A stretch of DNA of 64,000 nt from Saccharina japonica (taxonomy: Eukaryota; Sar; Phaeophyceae; Laminariales; Laminariaceae). The notes below the pieces were generated by a model, which ran no database searches, was not told where the DNA came from, and worked only from the letters and a program-made list of their open reading frames with translations. Shown here in pieces: positions 11,701 through 24,400 of this stretch. A program made the translations under genes and the position numbers. How positions within the stretch are numbered: the first letter of the stretch is position 1; the number at the start of each line of letters is the position of its first letter. Location: the NCBI GenBank assembly GCA_008828725.1, contig MEHQ01002735.1:186001-250000 (forward strand), given 5' to 3'.

Positions 11701-14700
11701 ACACTTTCCATAAAACTATCCATGATTAAGTATTTTCATAAACCGACCATAAAATAACCATAAACTACCCATAAGCTACTTGTACCCATAAACTAACCAT
11801 AAACTAACCATAAAGCATCCATAAACTATCCATAAACTATCCTAAACTATCCACATACTATCCATAAAATAACCATAAAATAACCATGAATTATCCATGA
11901 ATTATCGATAAACTAACTGTGAACTCAACTATCCATAAACTGTCTGTATCGTCAGTTTCTCCTCTCTCGTGTCACAACTCCCAACATGGGTGAAATGTTT
12001 AATAACTGCTGCGCCTTGATATATGTACGTTGGTGTAAGCCGTGTCGTTGTCAATCTACGCACTCGTGCTGCTGTACCTTGCACTTATGTACGCACTTAT
12101 CTTGTATGTATATACCAGGTATGTATGTTTATGTATGTTTATGTATATTTATGTATGTTTATGTATGTATATATGTTTATGTATGTTTTGTATGTTGTAT
12201 GTATGTTGTTGTATGTATGTATGTATGTATGTATGTATGTATGTATGTATGTATGTATGTATGTATGTATGTATGTATGTATGTATGTATGTATGTATGT
12301 ATGTATGTATGTATGTATGTATGTATGTATGTATGTATGTATGTATGTATGTATGTATGTATGTATGTATGTATGTATGTATGTATGTATGTATGTATGT
12401 ATGTATGTATGTATGTATGTATGTATGTATGTATGTATGTATGTATGTATGTGTGTATGATCATGTTGGTGTATGTTCCTTGTGCAGCCCCCAGGTATTG
12501 GCGTACGATGCGCTGTACCGATGCGCAGGGCTTGGCGCGTACACCGTGAAGAAGCACTTCGATTTCCAGGGCTGGTTCCAGGCGGTTTTGGCTCCTGCTC
12601 TCGAGGCCCTTGATTCAACCATGCGAGCGAGGGAACACCAGGTAGGTCCTGTGTTTTTTGTGTCTCCTGCTACACTGATAGTGTCTGTATCGGCTATATT
12701 CTCGTTTCTGGTGTTGCAATGTACTACGTAAGTAATGGCATTGCGCTCCGCATTAGAGGTCCCTTATACGTCGTATTATATACCAAGTTATCTTACCGCT
12801 GCCAGCCAAGTGCCAGCGGTAAATTTCCTTTAGTTTTGCCTTGACGGACGGCTAACTACTAGGCTTTAGTGTGAAACACTTGTCGCTATGTATTGTACAC
12901 GTTTACTGACCCTTGGCCCTATATACACTCCTTACATATTCGTACCTGTATGCTGTAGCGTGTGGCGTGAGACGTTCAGGCAAGTATGGCGTATGAGGTG
13001 TATGAGGTGTATCACATGACGTACCGGTGTGACGTTTGACGTTTGACGTGTGACATGTGACGCGTGATGTATGGCGTATGATGTGTGACGGCTGACGTGT
13101 AACGCATGACGCGCCATGAAAGTGTGTCACATGGCGTACCTCTATGACGTTGTGACGTTGTGACGTGTGACGTGTGACGTTGTGACGTGTGACGTTGTGA
13201 CGTGTGACGTTGTGACGTGTGACGTGTGACGTTGTGACGTGTGACGTTGTGACGTGTGACGTGTGACGGGTGACGGGTGACCAGGAAGCGAGCGGGGCGC
13301 CTCCTCTGATCCTGCAGCGGCGATTGATGTGGCTGCTGGGCTGCTGGGCGGAACAGATTCCCCCATCTCTGAGACCGCACATCGTTCAAGCCACCGGCAA
13401 CGTCATCAAGGTGGGACAGCCTTCAACTTGCTCACCTTACCCCTTAACTCTACTCCAATCTGCTGTTCCGTTGCCAACCTCTTGGGGGCTGGGGTCTCAC
13501 CGGAATAGGTGCGCTCTGTTGAGAGTAATCCTAATCCTACTACTGCTGTGCCGGGTATGTATGGCTATTTCATCCATCGGAGGTATCACCGATCTCTACT
13601 GCATGATCTGGGTAGTTCAGGCCGACTATTTTTCTGTACGTACACCATAAAAAATGAAATCGTTTATCAAACACCCACCAGAGAGATCCCCGCGGGGGAC
13701 ACTAACGGCAAATAATGATCCCACTCGGCAAACTTGTACACCAGAAAAATTAGACCGTTGGACTACATTTTTAATTCCCTTCTGTTTATGCTATTTATAG
13801 TGTTTTTTGTTGTCCGTCCCAGTTATCATCTTCGCGCCCTTCTTGCCCTCCTAGTCGGTAACAGACCCGGGGTCACATATTAATAGTAGCCCCCCCCCCC
13901 CTCATAGTCTTATGTAGCTCACCCTTCATGCGACTTGTCCTACACCCCACGGCGCTTCGCGCTAGGTGCAAGCAGTGTCTGCCTGGTTGGTGAAAACCCA
14001 ACGTGCTCCGTCCCGGCATTGTAGGGATGCGAGGGTCTATCTATAGTCATACGATTACGGCCATGCATGACATGAGTACACCCTCCCGCCGTCCCCTCCC
14101 CACTACTCCCCACTACGGTACGGGCCTTGCGATTTTATCGGGAAAAGGGTTACCGCACTTGTGTTCCCTCGTTGACTGGCGTCTAAATTTTGCTCCACCT
14201 TTCTTTGACTCTCTCTGGGTGTGGCTGTGCTACTCGTTCAGGCAAAAGGGGTGGATGTGGTGGTTCAATTGGCGGCCCTGAACGCGCTTCACAGTCTGCT
14301 GTCGCTCTGGGATCTGGATGTAACGCAGTGCCTTGCGCCTGCGCTCGGGTGGCTTCTGCCCGCCTTGTACGGCATGTTCGACGACGTTACGGAGATGGAC
14401 AGTCGACAGCAGGTGGGGCCGTGCTCGTACCGTGTTGCTGTTGCTGTTGTTGTCGTTATTATCATATGAACTCATGTCCAAAGTCGCCCCGGCGGGCTAG
14501 TGGTATCCTCGAATGCTGCTAGAGTTGATTTCGTGAGTCCGAATCCCACGTGGGTCAGACTTTTTTTTTAGTTCATTTCCAAAAACAAAAAGAAGACGGA
14601 ATCAACTGCTGAGAGCGCCTAGCAGCGTAGGTAGGCGCAGTTCGATGCGCGTCGATGAGGGAAATGAATGGCTTGAAAAGTCTTCTCGCGATGAAAAATC

Positions 14701-15376
14701 AAGGCACGAACCGTAGTGGGGGAGAAGGAGGGAGAAGCGCCTACTGTGTGACCCCGACTCTGAGTTACGACTAGGGAGGAGAGAGAAAAGAAGGGTGAAG
14801 ATAATACATGGGATGGGAAAGATAAAAATAAAAATCGTGTGTCCGTGGTCACAGCACTGGAGCGGAAAAATAACTCAAGGGGGAAAAAACAAAACAAAAA
14901 CGTGCTCATGTATGCTGATGTGCTGATGGTGTCCTCGTGCTTGTTCTATCCTTGTGCTGTACTTGTACTGTACTCGGACTGTGTGTTTATACCCCACTCT
15001 TACTGCTGTACTAATGCTGGATGCATACCGTACTCTGCTTTGGTTAAGCTTTGGTCATGCTTTGGTGATGCTGTCCTCATACTGCCGTTGCGCTGGTTGT
15101 GTCATATCATGTGTATGTTTTGTAGCACTACTTGGGTCGTATGTTTCGTACTCGTACATACTGTTTTCGTGTTTTTTTCGAGCTGCACTCTTTCCAAGCC
15201 ATACGGTTCTCGTCTAGACTGTTTTCTCGTTCTGTATTTCTACTGCTGTGTTTAAGCTATGCTCATACTTCCACCAGCCACATCAATCAACATCCAACAA
15301 AAACAGCCTCAACAACACCCCCACCCCCACCCCCACCACCACCACCACCACCACCACCACCACCACCACCACCACT

Positions 15377-15407
<31 letters not shown>

Positions 15408-18400
15408 CCACCATCACCAACACCACCAACACCACCTACAAAAATAACAATCTGAACTGCCCCGGCCTTTGTTGATGTGTGTCAGGTTTTGACGGTGATG
15501 TCGGAGCTGATGGAGAGGTCGGGGCGGCTGCTGGTGCCACACTGCCAGGCCGCAGTGACAGGCCTCCCTAAAGTGTGGCTCGCCACGGCGTCGCAGACTC
15601 CGCTGCGGTGCGCCTGCCTACAGGTGACGGTCCAACCAACGTTGATGCCGTTGGATAATTAATACCCTGGCATTCATCCTGCGAACCATATCCAATATCC
15701 AGATCCAATATCCATACCTGGTATCTAACATCCATATCGTATATCCATATCTAATATCCACACCAATTAACAATCACCGCTACGGTGCGCTAATGGCGCG
15801 GGGTTATGAACACCCTGGTATTCATACTGCTAATCTTATCCATATCCAATATTCGTATGCAAATTCCGTATCCAATATCCGTATCGATCGAGAATCACTG
15901 CTGCGGTGCTCCTGCTTTCAGGTGACGAATCAACCAACGTTATTGCTGTAGGATTGTTGTTAATAATATTCCCAGTGCGAATAAGGTCCTTATCCATATC
16001 CAGTACGTACGTATGATATCCACATTCTCACACTGACTGCGTACGGCTGTATTGTAGCGTACGGTAGTACTGCTCTACGCAGATGTTGGTGCTCTTAACA
16101 CCGCTCCTCTTCACGCCTCAGGCAGTTGATCTATTCCCACCTCATGGATCTAGATATGTATGATCTGTATGATCTGTATGATCTATATGATCTGTAGGAA
16201 CTCTATGATGAAGCACATGCTGCTGGGTGGGACCCGGGCAGCTTGCACGATCTAGCTCATGGGTTAGATCTGTACGATGCAGATCCCGCACTACCTCTCA
16301 CAACCCGCAGGTGCCGAACTAGATGATCTACAGTAGATACTGATCTATCTGATCTGTACATGATCTGTACACGGTCTACAGTACATGATCTGCCCGAGGT
16401 GTGCTACTGGTGAATTCGTGCTGTGATACTAACGATTTGCTACCACCACATGGACAGATGATGACGCACGTGGTGGACGCCTTGGGGAGTAACAAGGGGC
16501 CGGATTTGGATAGTGCGGCCCTCACTATGGTTGACGTCGCGACAAACGTTGGAAGCGACGAGTCGGTGAGCCGTGGTTTTTGTTTGTTTGTTTGTTTGTT
16601 TTGTTTTGAAATTCCGCGTTTGTTGCCTCTCGCCTCGCTTCGCCTCGTCTCGTGGTTTTTTTTTGCCTCGTGCCGGTGTGTTACAGTTACACTTACAGTC
16701 GAGAGTGCACTGCTGTAACACTAGTCATACAAAAGAATACCATGGTAAACGAAACGACGATACGAACTTGGTGTACGGGTTTTAGCACAATGCAAGAATA
16801 TTTCGTAAGTACGGCATGGCCGCAACATAATCTTCGTTCCCCTCCCCTTCCCTCCCCCCCTCCCCCCCCCTCCCCTCCCCTCCCTTCCCCTCCCCCCTCT
16901 TCCCTCCACCCCCCCCCCCCTCCTGTAGATCTACTTGATGGAGGCGGGTCTAGAGCTGTGGTTGGCGCTTCTGCGGCACATGTCAGAGTACGGCGAGACC
17001 GTGCACAAGCTCTTCCCGCGTATCGCGGAGATGCTCCGATCAGACCTCGACTACCTGAAGCAGGTAACGCGCAGGCACATTCCTCAAGTAGCGTATGGCT
17101 GGTCTTGTATTGTTCCCAGGGTCTTGGCTGAGAGGCTATGGAACGGCCTTAAAAGGCCTTAAATGACCTTAAATGGCCTTGAATGGTCTTGAATGGTCTT
17201 GAGCCCCGCAAGAGCTATGCGAATCACTCGCTGTCGTTGGCCCTGCTACTTAGTGGTAGCCCTTAAACCGATTTACAACACTGAGAAATAAAGGAAGCTC
17301 TAAATCCAAGTAGTTTTCCCTCAAACGTGGATGGCGTTTATAACCCTCTTGAGGCCCTGCTACTTAGTGATAGGCCTTAAACCGCTTTATCACTGAAAAA
17401 TAAAGCCAACTCTAAATCCAAGTAGGTTTACCTCAAACATGGATGGCGTTTTTAACCCTCTTGGAGGCCTGCTACTTGATGATTGACCTTAAACAGCTTT
17501 ATCACTGATACATAAAGGCGACTCTAAATCCAAGTAGGTTTACCTCAAACATGGATGGCGTTTATAACCCTGTTGGGGTCCTGCTAGTTGATGGTAGGCC
17601 TTGAACCGCTTTATCACTGATACATAAAGGCGACTCTAAATCCAAGTAGGTTTACCTCAAACATGGATGGCGTTTATAACCCTGTTGGGGTCCTGCTACT
17701 TGACGATTGACCTTAAACAGCTTTATCACTGATACATAAAGGCAGCCCCAACTCCAAGTATTTCGTTCCTCAAACGTGGATGGCGTTTCTAACCCTTTTT
17801 GGGCTTCAGCAGTAGAGATTTGACCACAAAAATGTTTCGATTAGAGCAGGAGTAACGGCCACTGTGCAATTGGGGGACGCTGTGATACAATGGTTGCTGT
17901 CCGAGTTAGCAGCACCGACATGACCCTACCCGTACTACTGCTAGCATAGGCGGTAACGCTGCACGGAGGCGGTTGAAAAGGCCAAAGTTATCATCGTTTT
18001 GGTCGCAAATCTTTATTAATACTACTGCTGTAGGTTTCAAAGCGGTTAACCTAGTCCCCACGCCAGGTGTATGTTTTGCTTCTGTTCTACTTGTGTTTTG
18101 CTTGTCTTGGGTTTTGTTTTGCTCGTGTTTCACTCTTTCCTTCCAGGGCGGGGGTGCAGGACAAACGAAATAAGCGCCACCACATTCCTTAAAGGATCAA
18201 AATGACCAGTTCAAATTACTACGATATATATAGGCCAAATAACTGTCAAAATAACTACCAGATAGTCAAAACGAAAAACAAACCAGTGCGGTGGGATGCC
18301 TGGACGAAATTACGAATAGCGTTTCTTTTCAAAAGTTGGTTTTAGTTGGTTTCAGTATACCCCACCCATACGACTACGGCCATGCATGAATATCAAGTAC

Positions 18401-21400
18401 ACCCCCTCCCCTGTCTAGCCCCGCCTCGAAAGGCATACGTGGTCAATGGTCGAATTATTAAGGCGAGCAACAAATGAGTACGCCCGCCCCACCCTCCTAT
18501 CTAGGCCTCGAAAACGGATGTGTAGTGGGGTGTCGGGTTTTTGTTTTAGGTGCAACCTTGTCGAGGGTGTTTCTACGCTCACTCGGCTCGGTGGCGTAAG
18601 GATAGGGGTCCGATTACCGAAGGTTTTGTTGCTGTTTTGGTTGGCGTTCTCGACTCATTTCGGCAGCATAAAGGACAGCAATCCGGTGCCGCCAAAAGGG
18701 TTTGTTGAAATTTTTGCTGGCGTTTTCGACTCATCCCTGACAACGTAAGGACAACAATCCGACGTCCAAAGGGTTTGTTGACGTTTTTGGTAGCGTTCTT
18801 GCCTCGACTCGCATATGTAGGGGTAGTGATCCGATGCCAAAGGAGTTTTGGTGGTGTTTTTGTTGGCGTTATTGACTCGGCTGAACTGCGTAGGGATATG
18901 TAATCAGGTGCCAAAGGGTTTTGTTGGTGTTTTTAGTGGCGTTTTTGACTTGACTGGGCTGTGTAGGGATAATAATCAGGTGCCAAAGGGTTTTTGTTGG
19001 TGTTTTTAGTGGCGTTCTTGACTTCACTGGGCTGTGTAGGGATAGTAGCCCGATGTCGAAGCGATTGATCTTCTGTTTCAAGGTGAAGGGTTGTGCTGAG
19101 GCTGTTACTATTTCGATTTTGAGTTCAAGGTCTTTAAAAGATTAAACGTGATTCGATGCCGATGGGCTCGGCTGATGTTGTTTCGGTCGGTGTTAAGTGG
19201 ATAATCTCAGCACGGGTGAGCTTGGGTCACGAGGTGCGACGAAGGTAGCCAGAAGGAGGCATATCAACTTGTACTACTTTTTCCCAGAAGATGAAGTCCC
19301 CAAGAGGGAAGAGAGAACACGCGCGGCGTGCTTGTTTCGCCAAAAACATCCCCGAGACCCCCAAATGTCCAACCAAGATAAATCCAAATTCTCTCATGTG
19401 GATTTCCCCAAATATCCGTACGCATGTCATTTGCGGTTACTTCTATCATACGTTGTACGAGTATGTTCTTACAGGTGTGTTTGTCCATTTATCTGTGTGT
19501 TTGTTGGTGAATGCGTTATAGTTATGCGAAGTACTTTGCAGTTATTTATACATGCGTAGCTAGTTTGCTAGATTAGTTGGTCAGTGTGTTCTATTAGTTT
19601 GTGATGTGCGTGGTTGTAATTGTGGCAGGAAACGCTCGACGTGGAGGCGTCTTTATGATTGTGGTCGAGGGTGGGTGGGGTGGGCCCAGGGGGGGGGGGG
19701 GCAGCTGTGTTCCTGGCTGATTCGAGGCCTAAGGGTGTATAAATATGTTTATTGACGTGTTTGTTTGTGCTGTGCTGTGCGTACGCGTTTGTTGTTTTGA
19801 CAGGCGATGCTTATTATGGAGGCGTATGTGGTGATCGGGGGCACCGTGTTCTTGCAGGAGCATGGCCCTCTCGTCTGCGCCTGTTTCAGCCGAGTCGTCG
19901 GACAGGTGGGTTCGTATGATTTGTATGATTTGTATGGTTTGTATGATTCGTATGATTTGTATGTATGGTTTGTATGATTCGAATGGGTTCTATGACTTGT
20001 ATGTATGGTTTGTATGATTTGTATGATTTGTATGCTTTGTACTATTTGTATGGTTTGCACGGTTTGTATGATTTGTATGTATGAATTGTATGAGTTGTAT
20101 GACTCGTCTGTATGGTTAGAATGATTCGAATGGGCTGCATGGAGCCCCCAACCTTACGTATGTACGCATTTTATTTGTTTTCAAACGAAATGTCACTGTA
20201 TGATCCGTATGATGTGGTGCCTCCTTGTCTGTTATCTGTATGCTCCGTATGATGTGCATGGTTTGTGTGGTTTGTATGGTCTGCATCGCTTAGACGATTT
20301 GTACGTTATGTATGATGTGTATGATTCTTGTACCTCGCTTTTGTTGTATTCCTTGTAGTTAGTGTGCGCTTGCTGTGTTTGGTGGAATGTCATGTTTTTT
20401 TGTATGATCGGTGTGATTTGTGTGAATTGTATAGGAAGCACAAAGTATACATCATGCATGTCGTGTATGTTTTGCAAGTGTTGTGTTTTTGTGGGCCTTG
20501 TACGTTTCGAATGTGTTCAATGGTATGTTTTGTAGTTTTAGTTTGGTATGCTGCGTTTGTTTTGTACGTGGACTTTGATTTTTACATTTTGTAAATTTCG
20601 TATTTTTTGGGTACCGGGTATTTCGTACCATGTACCTGGTATGTGGAATGGGAGTAGGTAGACGAGGAAGAAAAATCATCAAAAGCATACCTGGCACGAA
20701 CGAAAAACAGGAAGAAGACACGAAAATCATACAGCATGCGTGGAAAAATCTGCAACCTTGGCGTTCAGTGTATGCATGAAGAGCAGCAGGACACTCGCCC
20801 GGCGCTTTCCCCATCAGCTTGTTTCGTTTGATCGTTGTCTCTCATACTGTATGTATGGCGGCTGTCTAGAACATTGGCCCGGCTTAGACTACAGTAAATG
20901 GTTGACCTACATACGTTTTTGACTGTACACCCCGGGGACTGTACATTTTTTTTAAATCACACTTGATTGCATGCAACTGCATAATTACGCTTGCGCGCAA
21001 GTTTCACTCAAGCTGTATGCAAAGTCTCATACATTTTTGCGAAAGCAAGTCCATGCCACTTACATGCACAACTTGTGCTTGCTGTTTGGAAGTTTGTGCG
21101 CCATCACCTTGGGTGCTCCTTGAAATGTTGCATGCCACTTGGAACGAACATATATTGTGTGGACTTTCACTGGCGGTATTATAGTAGCATCCTTTTTGCC
21201 GCAACCGGACCAAGTCGTGAAAACACTCTTGTGCTGCCGTTTCTTATTACCATTTTCCATTTTCGATCATATTGGCACGAACAGGTGAAGCCGCAAGGAG
21301 CTGCCTTCGTCTCTCGTGCCTTGGAGAGTCTTCTGAGAAAGTTCCCAGCGGATTCTTCAAGGATGCTGGCGGATGGCGGGGTGATTGGTCAGGTGAACCA

Positions 21401-24400
21401 TCATTTTCGAGTGTAGCACAGAGTGATTAGACGCGAGCCAACGAGGGAAGAAAAAGTGCTGAGCCCTTCTCGCAATAAAGGTGCAAGGCACGGAACCGTA
21501 GTGGCGGGGAGGGGGGAGAAGAGCTTGCTATGTGTCCCTGGATCTGAGTTACGACTAGGAGGGGCACACGGCACGTATTTTGCATTTGAAGGGTGTGGAA
21601 AGCTAAACGACGATACCTTTTGGTGCTATCTTGAATCTGTATGGATTACTTAATACGTTGGCGTTGTATCGTACCGGGAGGCGTTTTGTGAATGTGCAAA
21701 AACGGGCGCCAAACACGTACGTAGTCGTTTTCCTTTGCTCCTCCCTGCCTTTGCTTCCAAAGCTTTCGCCAACGCGCGCCTAATCTTATCCCTTAGCTGG
21801 TATCTGACGCCACCCTTGCCCGGGAGTACCATCCCCCCATCGGCATCTGGCATGAGACGCATGCCTACGGCAGCGGTGCTGTCACTTGTGCTTGAAGAGG
21901 TCTATACTTCATTCTGGTGCTATTCGAGGAACAATCTACGTACACGACGATTTTGTTTTGCAACACCATAATGAGATTCCGACAACATTGGGTTAATGAC
22001 CCCCCCCCGTCTTTTCGATTTTGTTTTAGACAAGCAACGGTACAGTACCTCTGCCGTAGCACGCGTCACGAACATAAATAAACTAGACAGTAGGGGGTTG
22101 TATTTTTGGCCAGCGTGGTACTACGTACGTGCTATTAATAAACGTGCTCTGTCCGGAACTTTAGCGCGCATTTGTACGGTTTTACGGACGGAGTGGTACC
22201 TGGTATACACGTAAGTATGGTACCTGGTACCGGCACAATGTCCAATATCGTGTCCCTGTTGTGACTTAATGCATGGATGTCTTAGAATGGTATGGACTAA
22301 CTATAATGTTTATATATGGATTTTAGTGTTGCCACTTGACGGCAAATATGTTGGCCCTTCTCATTGTTTTCGACGGAATCAACTTGAATTTCAAACTTTC
22401 TAGCGTGTCTCTCTTTGTGTCAACATTCATTAATGTCTCCCCCTTTCGCCAAAATTAATGAATCGTCACTAGCTCACTATTAATAGCTCGAATCATTACT
22501 TAATTGATCCGTTTTATCCACCCCTTAGCCCATTTGAAAGAACGCCGTGGTATCACTACGAACATATGCACGAGTAACCAAACGGTCCGTACGTTACTGG
22601 GCAGAGTGATATCTGGCACGATGCATCCGTTGTTGGGGGCAAAACACACTTAAGCAGCAACATATGGGTACTTTTTTTCTCACCGCACGCGCGTTTGACG
22701 AAACAATAACGTATTTCCTGATTCGATGCCGTTTTCTGTTTGACGAACGGAAAATCGTTCTCCTACGTATTATACTGGTTTTGTATTGCAATATAGGTCG
22801 TGGGGGCGTGTGCCGCGGGGGGGGGCGAAGGCGGCTCACGAGAGCCCGACATTGTCATCGTGCAGCACCTCACCGTCTTGTGCAGGTGAGCGGACGACAG
22901 GTGTCGTGGGGGAAAAAACAAAAGTTTTGGGACACTAACATTGTACCGGTAACATTCCATATCACACGGGTGATACTATTAGTATACTATTAGTATAGTA
23001 TACTTTAATCGACATAATAAGATAACGCACCCCTTCGAACGATTTTGGAAGTTACCAGGGTTTAGAGAATACTCGTAGAGTCTTTGGCCAATTTGTTGCG
23101 GCGTAGAGCCTTTACACAGGCGCTGTGACCTACTCCTCGGACAGACCTGACAGATAGATAGATCAGATAGATCATTCCCCCGTTTAGGATCTTTCAGATC
23201 TATAGCTCATGTTTCCTGCGTTGGAGCCGTGTCTGCGTGTCTGCTGTGGGACAGGATTCTTGGCTTGGTTGGCTGATTGGTTGGTTGGTTATATTATTGG
23301 TCGATTGGTCGAACGATTGATTTCATTGGTTTGTTGGTTTGTTAGTCAATGATTCGGTTGGTCGATTGATTTTCAGGTTGTGACTGATTGATTGGGTCTA
23401 TTGATTATGTGGTTGATTTGTTGGGTGACTGTTTTGTTAATCGAATATGCGTTTGATTGATTGGATGGCTTGTCTGATGGGCTGGTTGCTTAGTTTACCG
23501 ATCGATTAGGCTCCTTGGGTTCAGCGGTTGACTGCGTAGAGAAGCGACTGCCGACTCCGCGGTTGCTTATGGGTTTTCCGTAGATTTTCGCACGTGCCTT
23601 AAACGTGTTCTAAAAACGTGCCTGTGACCTGTGACACAATTTCCTGTGCGGCAAGGTCTGTCTGTCTTCATTGTGCACTTCTGAGCGCCACATCAGGCTC
23701 TAACCCTTAGCTTTAATCTATCACATCCTTTCCGCGTTCAGGGTTAGTCCTAGAACCACTGTCTAACTTTGTCCACTCGTATGTACCTCGGACATATATG
23801 ATAGATCATACAGATCAGACAGACCATTTCCACTTCCTGACCTGTATGATCTGTATGATCTGTATGATCTGTATGATCTGTATGATCTGTATGATCTGTA
23901 TGATCTGTATGATCTGTACCTATTATCTGGTTCATGTTGCCGATTGAGGACCCGTATACAATCTGCATGATCTACGTAGCACACAGTTCCTGGGTTGGAT
24001 CTGTACTATGCAAATCCTGCCCAATAATCTCATAACGGCAGGCTAGGATCTACGTACGTTAGGATCTACGTAGATTATCTAGATCTAGATCTTGATCTGT
24101 CCTCCGAGGACCATAACGGGGGGGCGCAGTTCTGCAAAAATGAGTCCACTCAAGTATCGATGCTGCCGGTACAGATCGTATATTGAAGATAAAACAAAAA
24201 CATCAGCTGCGAGATGTAGAGGATTTCGTCCGAACATATTATTTCTATGCACCATAGAGCACTCCTCTACTCCTGCTCGCGTCCCAAGAAGGTTTTCCCC
24301 AACCATTTATAACTCTTCTACTGTATCTGATCACAACCCCCGCGTTTGTTTTTTCGTTTGCTTGTTTCGATGTTGATCGAGCAGGGTTTTTCTTGGAGCT

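Noticed and set aside
12023-12731. Overlapping long ORFs on both strands (Cys-Met-Tyr-Val and His-Thr-Tyr-Ile repeats)
   Set aside because: They are frames through a (GTAT)n microsatellite whose 4-bp unit stays open in all frames. Only the end of this region (12,488-12,641) is real exon, in one frame.
13146-13275. CRISPR-like regularly spaced repeats, or a cluster of CRE (TGACGT) sites
   Set aside because: There are no unique spacers and the setting is eukaryotic. The TGACGT words are simply part of a minisatellite unit.
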